From the NCBI GenBank assembly GCA_964402055.1, contig CAYOAV010000001.1:1-64000 (forward strand): DNA of 64,000 nt, given 5' to 3'. The notes beneath the pieces were generated by a model. That model did not search any database. It had not been told where the DNA came from and saw only the letters and a program-made list of their open reading frames with translations. The first letter of the stretch is position 1. Every line of letters starts with the position of its first letter. Positions 23,743 to 33,194 of the stretch are shown piece after piece. This DNA comes from UMGS363 sp964402055 (GTDB taxonomy: Bacteria; Bacillota; Clostridia; Oscillospirales; Ruminococcaceae). The position numbers and the translations under genes are program-made.

Positions 23743-23767
23743 CCCTGCCATTTGGCAGGGATTTTTA
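23743..23767. terminator. Terminator between the unknown gene and recN
   Basis: CCCTGCCA (23743-23750), loop TT, TGGCAGGG (23753-23760), then ATTTTTATT. It can serve both convergent genes. Confidence 0.85.
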
Positions 23768-25465
23768 TTAATTTTGGGATATCATTCGTTCATAAATCTC
23801 ATCTCTTGAAGACAGCTGTTCTCTCGCAGTATTAAGTGTAGAATCGGTAATGCAGTCACCGCCTATGATTCTTGCGATTTCACCTGCACGCTCATTTTCG
23901 TTTAGAACCCTAACCTCGGTAAAGGTTCTTTCACCGTTTGTATTTTTTTCAATGTATAAATGGCTGTCAGCCATAACAGCGATTTGTGCAAGATGAGTTA
24001 CACAAAGTATCTGTCTGCTTCTCGAAGCTTCACGAAGCTTTACACCTATTTTCTGTGCCGCCTTTCCGCTTACGCCTGTGTCTATTTCATCGAATATCAT
24101 AGTCGAAACATCATCTTTTTCGGCTGTGATATTTTTTATAGCAAGCATAATTCTTGATAATTCACCGCCCGAAGCTATTTTTGCAATCGGCTTAGCAGGT
24201 TCTCCAGCATTTACAGAAATTAACAGCTCCATTGTATCCATTCCTGAACTTGTTAGTTTGCCATGCTCCTGCGATATTTCAAGCTTAACATTAGGCATAT
24301 CAAGAAATCTAAGCTCATTCTCAATTTTTTCAGATAAAATATCAGCCGCATCACGCCTTTTCTTGGAAAGAACCTTTGCTTTGTCACTTACTAACTTAAG
24401 AAGCTCGTTTTTTTCAGCTGTCAAACGCTTTATTTCCTCCGAATTATCTATAAGCTCTGCCGTTTCATTGCAAGCAATGTTATATTTTTCAATAACATTT
24501 TTTAGCTCAGGACCATATTTCTTTTTTATCGAAATAAGCGTATCACGTCTGTTATCAAGGTATGAAAGTCTGCTTTCATCAACATCAATACTGTTATTCA
24601 AAGCTTTAAGAGAATCTGCTATATCCCCTGCTTCAATTTTCAAGCCTTCCAGACGTTCTGCTATCTCGTCAAGCTCTGGCATTATATCCGAATAACGCTT
24701 TACTTCCGATATAGTATCTGTTATAACTCCGCAGATACCATCGTTATCATCATCGCCCGCAAGCTCCTGTGCAGAAGTTATGAGCATTCTTGAAATATTA
24801 CTGCTGTTATTTATTACAGTAAATTCACGCTCAATACGTTCATCCTCTTTTTCATCGGCAATTTCCGCTTCTCTGATTTCATCGGTCATAATACGCAGTG
24901 ATTCAATACGTCCAATTTTTTCCGCTTCATTATCTGAAAGCTTTTTTATTCTTCTTGATATCTCCTGCAATCGATGAAAACTCTCGTGATAATCGGAAAT
25001 ATCGTCCTCAAGTCCTGCAAAATTATCTACTATATCAATATGCTTTTCAGGATACATTAGTATTCTGTTATCATGCTGACCATGAACATCTATCAAAGTC
25101 AAACCTATCTCTCTTAAAACAGATACAGAAGATGTCCTTGAATTAATACGAACATTGCTTCCACCGTCTGATGAAATAATACGGGTAACAAGAAGCTCAT
25201 CATCAGAATGATCAATGCCAAATTCATCAAGCTTTTCCTTAGTTTCCTCCGAAAGAGCCTTAAAAAGTGCTGTAACGGTCGCTTTTTCACAGCCTGATCG
25301 GACAATATCCTTACTTACTCTTTTTCCAAGTATTGCATTTATACCATTTATAAGTATAGATTTACCAGCACCTGTTTCACCTGTAAAAACATTGAAATCA
25401 TCTGTAAACGGAATAACAGCGTGTTCAATTACCGCAAGATTATCAATACAAAGCTCACAAAGCAT
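23768..25465 (-). CDS. recN: DNA repair protein RecN
   Basis: 565 aa from the ATG at 25465, which has GAGGAAG upstream and gives the classical start MLCELCIDNLAVIE. Upstream in-frame codons at up to 25513 are not supported. SMC-like ATPase: Walker A GETGAGKS, coiled coil in the middle, signature ASGGELSRIMLAIK, Walker B TMIFDEIDTGVSG. RecN gathers broken DNA ends early in recombinational repair. Last gene of the long minus-strand cluster from asp23, directly after argR as in Bacillus and Clostridium. The usual next genes spoIVB and spo0A are absent here. Confidence 0.95.
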   Translation of the reverse strand: MLCELCIDNLAVIEHAVIPFTDDFNVFTGETGAGKSILINGINAILGKRVSKDIVRSGCEKATVTALFKALSEETKEKLDEFGIDHSDDELLVTRIISSDGGSNVRINSRTSSVSVLREIGLTLIDVHGQHDNRILMYPEKHIDIVDNFAGLEDDISDYHESFHRLQEISRRIKKLSDNEAEKIGRIESLRIMTDEIREAEIADEKEDERIEREFTVINNSSNISRMLITSAQELAGDDDNDGICGVITDTISEVKRYSDIMPELDEIAERLEGLKIEAGDIADSLKALNNSIDVDESRLSYLDNRRDTLISIKKKYGPELKNVIEKYNIACNETAELIDNSEEIKRLTAEKNELLKLVSDKAKVLSKKRRDAADILSEKIENELRFLDMPNVKLEISQEHGKLTSSGMDTMELLISVNAGEPAKPIAKIASGGELSRIMLAIKNITAEKDDVSTMIFDEIDTGVSGKAAQKIGVKLREASRSRQILCVTHLAQIAVMADSHLYIEKNTNGERTFTEVRVLNENERAGEIARIIGGDCITDSTLNTAREQLSSRDEIYERMISQN

Positions 25466-25482
25466 ATAAAAACTTCCTCTAA

Positions 25483-25917
25483 TTACAAAATCATATCTCT
25501 TAAGCTGCAGCAAAGCTCTGCCGCTGCTTTTTCATTCGGCATAAGGACGAATATCGTATCATCACCAGCAATCGTCCCAACAATACCAATATATTCCATT
25601 TTATCCAGCATCGCACAAGCCGCCTGAGCCATTCCAGTATGACATTTCAACACGATAGTATTCATCGCATATACAATATCTCTTACAGAATCCTTTAAAA
25701 TAGGCGGACAATCAATAAGTTCCTTGATAGGTGGAATATATTTATACACTCCATCAGATTCTTTTTTTAGATTAAGCTCATTAATATCTCTCGAAAGAGT
25801 AGCCTGTGTAACGCTTATACCTCTTTTTTCAAGATACGCCTTAAGCATCTCCTGTGTTGAAATATCATTATTCATAACAATATCGACAATGATATTCTGC
25901 CTTTCCTTCTTTATCAT
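25483..25917 (-). CDS. argR: Arginine repressor ArgR/AhrC
   Basis: 144 aa. The N-terminal winged helix has the family sequence GISVTQATLSRDINELNLKK. The C-terminal hexamerisation and arginine-binding part has MAQAACAMLD and GTIAGDDTIFVL, with the Asp pair that contacts arginine. It represses arginine synthesis when arginine is plentiful. It lies between nadK and recN, the standard place in Firmicutes, 17 bp from recN, so the two are cotranscribed. Confidence 0.95.
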   Translation of the reverse strand: MIKKERQNIIVDIVMNNDISTQEMLKAYLEKRGISVTQATLSRDINELNLKKESDGVYKYIPPIKELIDCPPILKDSVRDIVYAMNTIVLKCHTGMAQAACAMLDKMEYIGIVGTIAGDDTIFVLMPNEKAAAELCCSLRDMIL

Positions 25918-25933
25918 ACAGCCTCCGAAAACG

Positions 25934-26791
25934 CTATTTTATTGGATTCATAAGTTTATTGTTTACTGCATCAAAAAAAGAATTTCCTTTGATATCTATA
26001 AGTCGAAGCTTTTTTTTCGATTTTGAAATAACAAGATGCTCGTCCCTTTCAAACCTACATTCAAAATTTCCATCAACCGAAAAATACATCTCATTATCAT
26101 CACCCGAAGAATGACGTATTTCAAGCTTTCTATCAGCATTAAAAAGCATTGTTCTTGACGAAAGTGAATGCGGACATATTGGTGTCATCTGAATAGTTTC
26201 CATAATCGGTTCAACTATTGGCCCTCCTGCCGATAGAGCATAGGCAGTTGAGCCTGTAGGCGTTGAAAAAACAACTCCGTCAGAACGTATCGAGCTGACA
26301 ATGATTCCGTCCGTTGATATTTCATAGCTGCATATATTGGAATAAGGTCTTGCAACGACCACATCATTTAAAGCCGTGTAGCTTGAAATAACATTATTCC
26401 CTTTCATTTGCACAACATCAAGCATCATTCTTGATTCTATCAGATAATCACGGGTTTTCAGCCTTGAAATATTTTCAAGCTCATCAATTTCCATTGAAGC
26501 CATAAAGCCTAAATGCCCTGTATTTACTCCAAGCAAAGGTTTATCATACTCCGAAGCATAATGCGATGCTTTAAGTATTGTACCGTCACCGCCGATCGCA
26601 ATTATTACCTCGCAATCAGCAACAATACTGCACATATCACCATAATTGATAAAATCCTCGTCCGAAAACTCTTTTTTATACTCTTTATCTGTATAAATAT
26701 CTATGTCAAGCTCGTGAAGCTTACAGCAAAGCTTTCTTGCAGTAGAAAGAGCGTTCGGTTTTGTAAAATTCGGATAAAGAACAATATTCAT
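25934..26791 (-). CDS. nadK: NAD kinase
   Basis: 285 aa from the ATG at 26791 (MNIVLYPNFTKPNA). This start leaves an 8-bp gap to tlyA; the longer in-frame version has an unrelated N-terminus. Motifs are AIGGDGTILKA, the GxLGF equivalent NTGHLGFMASM, and SDGVVFSTPTGSTAYALSAGGPI. The enzyme phosphorylates NAD to NADP. Part of the dxs-tlyA-nadK-argR-recN cluster. Confidence 0.94.
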   Translation of the reverse strand: MNIVLYPNFTKPNALSTARKLCCKLHELDIDIYTDKEYKKEFSDEDFINYGDMCSIVADCEVIIAIGGDGTILKASHYASEYDKPLLGVNTGHLGFMASMEIDELENISRLKTRDYLIESRMMLDVVQMKGNNVISSYTALNDVVVARPYSNICSYEISTDGIIVSSIRSDGVVFSTPTGSTAYALSAGGPIVEPIMETIQMTPICPHSLSSRTMLFNADRKLEIRHSSGDDNEMYFSVDGNFECRFERDEHLVISKSKKKLRLIDIKGNSFFDAVNNKLMNPIK

Positions 26792-26798
26792 AACCGTT

Positions 26799-27596
26799 TC
26801 AATCCTTTCCTCCCAATGTTCCGAAAGCCATTTCAACAATACTCTTGACATCATTTACAGCAGCTATTCCGTTACTGCGTGTTATGTATGAAAGGTACTC
26901 TATGTTACCGTCGCCTCCGCATATCGGAGAATAATCGAGCTTCTGAACGGTAAGCCCATTCTGTGAAAAAAAAGCTATTATCTCATTAAGAATTCTGATA
27001 TGCACTTTTTTATCCTTGACAATACCATTTTTGCCTATATCTGATTTTCCTGCTTCAAACTGTGGCTTTATAAGCACAGCAGCAAAGCTCCCCTCTCTCA
27101 TAAAATCGGAAAGCTTAGGAATTATTTTTTTTAGCGACACAAATGAAACATCAATACCGAAAAAGCACGGATATGGCTCAAAATTTTCAGGAAAAAGCTC
27201 GTTGAAATTGGTTTTTTCCATATTGCATACTCTGCTGTCATTACAAAGCTTTTCATCAAGCTGGTCGTGACCTACATCTACCGAATAAACATAATCTGCT
27301 CCATTCTGAAGCATACAATCGGTAAAGCCGCCTGTTGACGCACCAATATCCATACAAATTCTGCCGTTGATATCTATTCCGAATGCTTCTATTGCCTTTT
27401 CAAGCTTCAAACCACCACGTCCGACATATTTCAACGCTGTTCCGATAAATTTAACATCATCATTTTCCGAAACATCTGCAGAGGGCTTTAATACAGCCTT
27501 TCCATTCACAATAACGTCACCATTTTTTATATGCTCTTTGGCTCTCTCACGGCTTTTTATAATTTTATTTTCAACAAGGAAACTATCAATTCTCAA
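26799..27596 (-). CDS. tlyA: TlyA-family rRNA 2'-O-methyltransferase
   Basis: 265 aa. An N-terminal S4 RNA-binding domain (MRIDSFLVENKIIKSRERAKEHI) is followed by an RrmJ-like methyltransferase fold with the SAM loop CMDIGASTGGFTDCML and DVGHDQL. TlyA methylates 16S/23S rRNA in mycobacteria; the Firmicutes homologues (YqxC) are often labelled hemolysins without good evidence. It overlaps dxs by 11 bp, so translation is coupled. Confidence 0.92.
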   Translation of the reverse strand: MRIDSFLVENKIIKSRERAKEHIKNGDVIVNGKAVLKPSADVSENDDVKFIGTALKYVGRGGLKLEKAIEAFGIDINGRICMDIGASTGGFTDCMLQNGADYVYSVDVGHDQLDEKLCNDSRVCNMEKTNFNELFPENFEPYPCFFGIDVSFVSLKKIIPKLSDFMREGSFAAVLIKPQFEAGKSDIGKNGIVKDKKVHIRILNEIIAFFSQNGLTVQKLDYSPICGGDGNIEYLSYITRSNGIAAVNDVKSIVEMAFGTLGGKD

Positions 27597-29457
27597 TATC
27601 GTTCACCATCTTGCCAATTGCTTCAATCATGGAGCTTTTATCCATTTTAAAACGTTCCATAGTCTGTTCAATGCTCTCGTTTGGAATAAATCCGCTTGAA
27701 GCAACAATATCATAAGAACCATTATAGCCTGCTTCAAAAAGTCTCAGAAGCAAATGCTCTGCAATTCCGTTTGATTTTGAGCTTTCTTCATAGAACAAAA
27801 TCTTTTTATAATTAAGGCAAATGCCTATTATCTCATCTTCAATCGGAAAAATTCTTACAAGCTTTAGTATATCGAATTTCCCCGTTTCTTCAGAGCGATT
27901 TATTTCAAGAACACGCTCAAACAGCCTTCCAAAAGAAATTACAAGGCAATTGCTGTCAAAGCAGATATGACAAAATGAAACAGTATCATACCTATTATCC
28001 ATCAAGCCGAATCCTTCTCTTCCCTTTGGGTAACGAACAGCAACAGGACCTTTACAATCATAGAGTGCAGTTTTCAGACATATCTGCTGTTCATTATAAT
28101 TTGAGGGCGAAAAAATTGTAATATTCGGAATACCTGTCAGCATTGGAATATCAAAAACGCCTTGATGAGTTTCTCCATCCTCGCCGACAAAGCCAGCTCT
28201 GTCTACAGCAAGAACAATATGAGTATTTTCTATCGAAACATCGTGGATAAGCTCATCATACGCTCTTTGGAGAAAGCTTGAATAAACCGCAAAAACAGGT
28301 AACTTTCCACAGCTTGCAAGTCCTGCACAGAAAGTTACAGCGTGTTCTTCTGCAATTCCTACATCAAAAAAGCGTTTGGGGAAGCTTGCGGCAAAATACT
28401 GTAAACCTGTACCGTATTTCATAGCCGCTGTTACAGCACAGATGTTATCATCTATTTCAGCAAGTTCAGACAATGTACGTCCGAAATTTACAGAAAAGCT
28501 ATCATGGCTGAAATTATCAGGATTTTCCTTTGAGTAGCCACTGCTTGGTATGCTATGAAAAGCACCTGGATTATTTTCCGCAGGTGCAAAGCCTTTACCC
28601 TTTACAGTATTGACGTGAATAAAAACAGGCTTTTCTATTCTTTTTGCCATTCTCAATGTATCTTCGATCTCTGCAAGATTATGACCGTCAACAGGACCTA
28701 AATAGACAAATCCAAGATCCTCAAACATTGTTGAATGATAAAGCATTGTTTTAAGCACTGATTTTGAAGAAACAAGCAGTTTTTTTACAGGTTCGCCAAC
28801 AACAGGCATATTATCCAGCGTATGTTCAACAGATTTTTTTATATCAAGATAACGCTGATCTCCTCTTATCGATGTAAGATATTTTGCAAGTGCACCCACA
28901 TTTTTTGATATTGACATATCGTTATGATTAAGTATAACAATAAGATTTCCAGCACTTTTTCCTGCATTGTTCAGACCTTCATATGAAAGACCGCCTGTAA
29001 ATGCACCATCGCCTATAATAGCAACCGCCCTATGCTTTGTATCTCCGTTTATTCGCATTGCCTCTGCCATACCAAGTGCGGCAGATACAGAATTACTGCT
29101 ATGTCCGCTGACAAAAGAATCATGGATGGATTCTTTGGGACGAATAAATCCCGAAATGCCGCCTTTTTTTCGCAATGTTGGAAACTGCTCATATCTTCCT
29201 GTAAGAATTTTATGTGCATATGCCTGATGACCAACGTCCCATACAAGCTTATCATCAGGAGAATCAAAAACCCTATGCAATGCAACAGTAAGTTCAATCG
29301 TTCCGAGATTAGATGAGAGATGGCCCCCATTTTTCATCACATTTTTAATTATATATCTGCGAAGCTCGTGACAGACCTGCCTGCACTCTGAATAATCCAT
29401 TTTTTTTAAATCACTCGGCAAATTCAGTTCTCCGAGCTTTATCTGATTTTTTTCCAA
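27586..29457 (-). CDS. dxs: 1-deoxy-D-xylulose-5-phosphate synthase
   Basis: 623 aa. The TTG start at 29457 is supported by GGAGG six bases upstream; there is no ATG at the expected N-terminus. The thiamine diphosphate signature is GDGAFTGGLSYEGLNNAG...LNHNDMSIS, the N-terminal block is HLSSNLGTIELTVALH, and the transketolase pyrimidine-domain part is DVGIAEEHAVTFCAGLA. It makes DXP from pyruvate and glyceraldehyde 3-phosphate, the first step of the MEP isoprenoid route. It follows ispA, the prenyl-chain synthase. Confidence 0.95.
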   Translation of the reverse strand: MEKNQIKLGELNLPSDLKKMDYSECRQVCHELRRYIIKNVMKNGGHLSSNLGTIELTVALHRVFDSPDDKLVWDVGHQAYAHKILTGRYEQFPTLRKKGGISGFIRPKESIHDSFVSGHSSNSVSAALGMAEAMRINGDTKHRAVAIIGDGAFTGGLSYEGLNNAGKSAGNLIVILNHNDMSISKNVGALAKYLTSIRGDQRYLDIKKSVEHTLDNMPVVGEPVKKLLVSSKSVLKTMLYHSTMFEDLGFVYLGPVDGHNLAEIEDTLRMAKRIEKPVFIHVNTVKGKGFAPAENNPGAFHSIPSSGYSKENPDNFSHDSFSVNFGRTLSELAEIDDNICAVTAAMKYGTGLQYFAASFPKRFFDVGIAEEHAVTFCAGLASCGKLPVFAVYSSFLQRAYDELIHDVSIENTHIVLAVDRAGFVGEDGETHQGVFDIPMLTGIPNITIFSPSNYNEQQICLKTALYDCKGPVAVRYPKGREGFGLMDNRYDTVSFCHICFDSNCLVISFGRLFERVLEINRSEETGKFDILKLVRIFPIEDEIIGICLNYKKILFYEESSKSNGIAEHLLLRLFEAGYNGSYDIVASSGFIPNESIEQTMERFKMDKSSMIEAIGKMVNDIEN

Positions 29458-29469
29458 AGCTTCCTCCGA

Positions 29470-29949
29470 TTATATCTCAACAGGCATTACAAAAGCAACA
29501 ATTATACCAAGAATAACTCCACCGAGAACTTCAAATGGCGTATGTCCGAGATATTCCTTAAAATCCTTTTGTTTCTTAGGTTTTTTAGATGGTTTTTTAT
29601 ATGCGTCATAATTCGGAATTTCAATGCCCTCTTCATTGAAATATTTATTCATTCTGTTAAGCTGATGTGCATGAAGTCCAGCCGCACGTCTAACGCCCAT
29701 AGCGTCATACATAACAATAAGGGCAACGATCAGCATCAATGCGAACTCAACAGACTGCGGTCCGCACAGCCTGAACGTTGCAACGGAAGCCGAGCATACA
29801 AGTGCAGAATGTGAGCTTGGCATACCACCCGAACCTATCAGTCTTTCCGCACGAAATGTTTTATTATTGAACGCATGGATAATAGTTTTTATTATCTGGG
29901 CAGCACACCATGAAACAACAGCCGCCGCAAGCGTATAATTATAATACAT
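29470..29949 (-). CDS. Divergent PAP2-family membrane protein (YuiD-like)
   Basis: 159 aa with about four membrane helices. It carries the phosphatase-like motif SGGMPSSHSALVCS (about 41-54) and GVRRAAGLHAHQLN (about 105-118), the pattern of the divergent PAP2 family. Related PAP2 proteins remove phosphate from lipid pyrophosphates. Its place between ispA and dxs suggests a link to isoprenoid lipids, but the substrate is not known. Good GGAGG ribosome binding site. Confidence 0.88.
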   Translation of the reverse strand: MYYNYTLAAAVVSWCAAQIIKTIIHAFNNKTFRAERLIGSGGMPSSHSALVCSASVATFRLCGPQSVEFALMLIVALIVMYDAMGVRRAAGLHAHQLNRMNKYFNEEGIEIPNYDAYKKPSKKPKKQKDFKEYLGHTPFEVLGGVILGIIVAFVMPVEI

Positions 29950-29966
29950 AAGCCAATCCTCCGATT

Positions 29967-30872
29967 TTATTTATTCCTTTTCAAAAGATACTCACTTATT
30001 TCATTAATAAAGCTTCCATCTTCAAAGGCTGACAGACATCCCATAGCTTCATCTGTAAACTTTTGTGCAATTCTTTCAGCCTCATCAATTCCGCACAGAA
30101 CAGCAGAAGTGTTTTTTTTATTCTGCTTATCACTGCCAACAGGCTTACCCAGAGCTTTTTCATTTCCTCTGATATCAAGAATATCATCGACTATCTGAAA
30201 AGCAATTCCAAGCTTCTCGCCATATTCACCTGCTATAGAAATCTTATCATAGGCTTCTGCAACAATACAGCCCATTTCACACGAAGCCCTGATAATAGCA
30301 CCTGTTTTCATTCTATACATTTCTGATATGCTGTCAATATTAGTCATTTTATCCTGACAAACCGTGTCAATAACCTGACCGCCTATCATTCCGCATACTC
30401 CTATTGCCCTGGAAATAGTTCCGATGAGCTTTATTTTAACTTCATCAGACAAATTTTTATCCTCTGCAATAATCTCAAATGCTTTATTTTCAAGAGCATC
30501 ACCTGCAAGCAATGCCATTGCTTCACCGTATACCTTATGACAGGACGGCTTTCCACGTCTGAAATCATCATCATCCATACAGGGCAAATCATCGTGTATA
30601 AGAGAAAAGGCATGAATCATTTCTATGGCACAAGCGGCTGAAACAGAAGCTTTTTCTTCCCCACCGCAAAGCCTGCAAAATTCCTTGACAAGGATTGCAC
30701 GGATGCGCTTTCCACCTGCAAAAAGCGTATAGCTCATTGCTTCCGCTATCTCCTTTTGCAAACCGCAGTTTTCAACTTCTTTTTTCATATATTCTTCAAG
30801 GTCAAGATTGATTTTTTTCATATATTCATCAAGCCTTGCCTGATTTTTTTCGGAAATAACGCTTTTTGACAT
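29967..30872 (-). CDS. ispA: Farnesyl/geranyl diphosphate synthase
   Basis: 301 aa from the ATG at 30872, eight bases after AAGGGG. The two Asp-rich motifs are present: DDLPCMDDDDFRRGKPSCH and the second QIVDDILDIRG. The chain-length region before the first motif (EMIHAFSLIHDDL) fits a short-chain FPP/GPP synthase. It condenses IPP with DMAPP and GPP. Between xseB and the PAP2-like gene in the usual Firmicutes order. Confidence 0.93.
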   Translation of the reverse strand: MSKSVISEKNQARLDEYMKKINLDLEEYMKKEVENCGLQKEIAEAMSYTLFAGGKRIRAILVKEFCRLCGGEEKASVSAACAIEMIHAFSLIHDDLPCMDDDDFRRGKPSCHKVYGEAMALLAGDALENKAFEIIAEDKNLSDEVKIKLIGTISRAIGVCGMIGGQVIDTVCQDKMTNIDSISEMYRMKTGAIIRASCEMGCIVAEAYDKISIAGEYGEKLGIAFQIVDDILDIRGNEKALGKPVGSDKQNKKNTSAVLCGIDEAERIAQKFTDEAMGCLSAFEDGSFINEISEYLLKRNK

Positions 30873-30884
30873 AGACAAATCCCC

Positions 30885-31064
30885 TTATTCCTTTACATCT
30901 TCAACCGTAACGAGCATTTCAGCCTTATCAAGCTCTTTTTTACAGCTTTCTATAAGCTTTGCCCCTTCCTTATACAGCTTGATCGAATCATCAAGGGAAA
31001 TATCCCTGTCTTCAAGAGCAGATATTATTTCATCAATTCTTTTTATAGACGCTTCAAATTTCAT
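30885..31064 (-). CDS. xseB: Exodeoxyribonuclease VII small subunit
   Basis: 59 aa from the ATG at 31064 (MKFEASIKRIDEIISALED), with AAAGGA six bases upstream. The motif SLDDSIKLYKEGAKLIESC is the family signature. It partners XseA in degrading single-stranded DNA. The start is 11 bp beyond the xseA stop. Confidence 0.93.
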   Translation of the reverse strand: MKFEASIKRIDEIISALEDRDISLDDSIKLYKEGAKLIESCKKELDKAEMLVTVEDVKE

Positions 31065-31074
31065 TTTTTTCCTT

Positions 31075-32259
31075 TCATCTGATAACGGCATTTACTTCAC
31101 CGTCAGCAAGTTTTACGCATATATCATCACCGCTTTTAAGCTCCGAAGCTGAATGAACGAGCCAGTCAGCCTTATAAACAAGTGAATATCCTCTTGTCAT
31201 TATCTTAGTCGGGCTTAAATTATCAAGTGCCGCAAGCCTTGAATCAAGTTGTGCATATCCAAGCTTAAGCCTGTTCTTTAAAATCATATACATATGCTTC
31301 CGATGTTCTTCAAGTATATTCTCCAAAGCTGTTATTCTGTTATGAGGTTCAAGCGAATTCAAAAGCTTCTCTCTGTTTTCAAGCTGAACACGCATTAATG
31401 TGCTTTTTTCCTTTATTATTTTTTCAAGCTTTGATTCTGATGATTTCAGAAAAGCATTCAGAGCAGACAACTCTGGTACAACAAGCTCTGCCGCCGCCGA
31501 TGGTGTAGGTGCGCGAAGATCAGCCGCATAATCCGCAATTGTTGTATCTGTTTCATGTCCAACTGCCGAAACAATAGGTGTTTTACAACAATATATTGCC
31601 CTCGCAACGCTTTCACTGTTAAAAGCCATAAGATCTTCAAGTGAACCGCCACCTCTGCCAAGGATTATAACGTCGTTTTCGCTTTTATCAGCGGCTCTTA
31701 ACGCCGCACAGATACTGTCAGGAGCATCAGCACCCTGTACAAGGCATGGATAAATAGCAACCTCAGCAATCGGATATCTTCTTGAAATAATATTAAGCAT
31801 ATCCTGCAAAGCCGCCGCATCGGTTGAAGTGGCAATACCGATCCTTTTCGGAAAACGAGGAAGCATTTTCTTATTCTCATCATCAAAAATGCCTTCTTCG
31901 GCAAGCCTGTCCTTAAGCTGTTCATAAGCGATATACAAAGCACCTATTCCATCGGGCTGCATATCATTTACATATAGCTGGTATACTCCGTCACGCTCAT
32001 AAACCTGAACGTTTGCCGAAATAATAACCGCCATACCCGACTGTGGAAAAAACATAAGCCTTGAAGCTGCATTATTAAACATAACAGCCTTAACAGAGCT
32101 TTCGCCATCCTTTAAAGTAAAATACAAATGTCCCGATTTTGCATGCCTTGTGAAATTAGATATTTCACCTCTTATCAGAATACCTTTAAGTATTTTATCC
32201 TCTTTAAGCTTAAACGAAATATATCTGTTAAGCTGACTTACAGTGTAAACACCTGTCAT
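31075..32259 (-). CDS. xseA: Exodeoxyribonuclease VII large subunit
   Basis: 394 aa. An N-terminal OB fold (YTVSQLNRYISFKLKED, then LIRGEISNFTRHAKSGHLYFTLKD) is followed by the catalytic core with VIILGRGGGSLEDLMAFN, VSAVGHETDTTIADYAADLRAPTPSAAAE and a C-terminal coiled coil. Nuclease subunit of ExoVII. Start overlaps the stop of the Kae1-like gene. folD, often next to xseA, is missing here. Confidence 0.94.
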   Translation of the reverse strand: MTGVYTVSQLNRYISFKLKEDKILKGILIRGEISNFTRHAKSGHLYFTLKDGESSVKAVMFNNAASRLMFFPQSGMAVIISANVQVYERDGVYQLYVNDMQPDGIGALYIAYEQLKDRLAEEGIFDDENKKMLPRFPKRIGIATSTDAAALQDMLNIISRRYPIAEVAIYPCLVQGADAPDSICAALRAADKSENDVIILGRGGGSLEDLMAFNSESVARAIYCCKTPIVSAVGHETDTTIADYAADLRAPTPSAAAELVVPELSALNAFLKSSESKLEKIIKEKSTLMRVQLENREKLLNSLEPHNRITALENILEEHRKHMYMILKNRLKLGYAQLDSRLAALDNLSPTKIMTRGYSLVYKADWLVHSASELKSGDDICVKLADGEVNAVIR

Positions 32260-33194
32260 AAAGCATTCTCCTTAACAGCCGCATAAACAGCCGTTCCAAC
32301 TGCATTATCGCAGGAAAATTCAGGCTCAGCGAAATAAGCGTCAAACCGTTCAAGCAGCTTATCCCGAATTATTCTGTCCGACATCACACCGCCTGCATAA
32401 ACAATAGGTAGCTTTCCATATTTTTCAACAGCAAATCCAGTCATAGCCGATATTGTTGAAAAAACACTTTCTAAACAATAGCACGCAATATCCTCTGCAG
32501 CTTCGTTTTCTTCAAGCATTTTACGGCACTTATTCTCCAATCCCGAAAGGCAACAATTACCATCTTTCAGGACAGCCTTTATCTTATACTTTTTTTTACT
32601 TTTTAAAGCAAGTCCTTCAAGCTCTTTGCCGCAGGGAAATTTCATACCAAGCATAAGACCAACCCTGTCTATCGCCTGTCCAGCCTTTAAATCAAGTGAA
32701 GTGCATATTTCAGTTATTTTAAAAACCATATCGTTATCAGGTTCAACCAAAAGGCAATCAGTCGTACCTCCGCTTACGTGAAATGCAATAAAGCGTTCTT
32801 TTATCAAATCGAGCCTTCCAGCAGAAAAAAGTGCCGCAAGAATATGTCCAATCTGGTGCGAAGTTTTATGAACCCGGATACCGTTAAACGAACCAAGTGA
32901 ATCAGCAAGTCCTTCTCCGCATAAAAAACACGGCATATATGAACCTTCGATGTTTCTCGGTCTGACAGAAACTCCTATTGCTGACGGCAACATCTCTTTT
33001 CCGTCAAAAAGCTCTGCTATCCTATCAGGAAGCTGCTTTGTATGATGAAAAACAGCATCGCTTTGCCGAAGTCCCAGTTCGCCATTCTTTACAGGGAGAA
33101 GCTTTTTTGATTGAAACACTTCCATACTGTCAGTATTAACAAGAGCCGCCGAGGTTGTATAATTGCTTGTATCTATTCCCAGAAAAAACGGCAT
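32256..33194 (-). CDS. TsaD/Kae1-like ASKHA protein, paralogue
   Basis: 312 aa, shorter than true TsaD (about 340). The N-terminus FLGIDTSNYTTSAALV is the ASKHA phosphate loop. His113 and His117 (HQIGH) stand where TsaD has the metal-binding HxEGH. The SGGHT motif of TsaD is here SGGTTD, and a late Asp is kept in SCDNAVGTAVYA. The differences suggest a paralogue rather than the tRNA t6A enzyme itself. It lies between nusB and xseA, abutting both, in a position seen in Ruminococcaceae genomes as far as I recall. Function not established. Confidence 0.75.
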   Translation of the reverse strand: MPFFLGIDTSNYTTSAALVNTDSMEVFQSKKLLPVKNGELGLRQSDAVFHHTKQLPDRIAELFDGKEMLPSAIGVSVRPRNIEGSYMPCFLCGEGLADSLGSFNGIRVHKTSHQIGHILAALFSAGRLDLIKERFIAFHVSGGTTDCLLVEPDNDMVFKITEICTSLDLKAGQAIDRVGLMLGMKFPCGKELEGLALKSKKKYKIKAVLKDGNCCLSGLENKCRKMLEENEAAEDIACYCLESVFSTISAMTGFAVEKYGKLPIVYAGGVMSDRIIRDKLLERFDAYFAEPEFSCDNAVGTAVYAAVKENAL

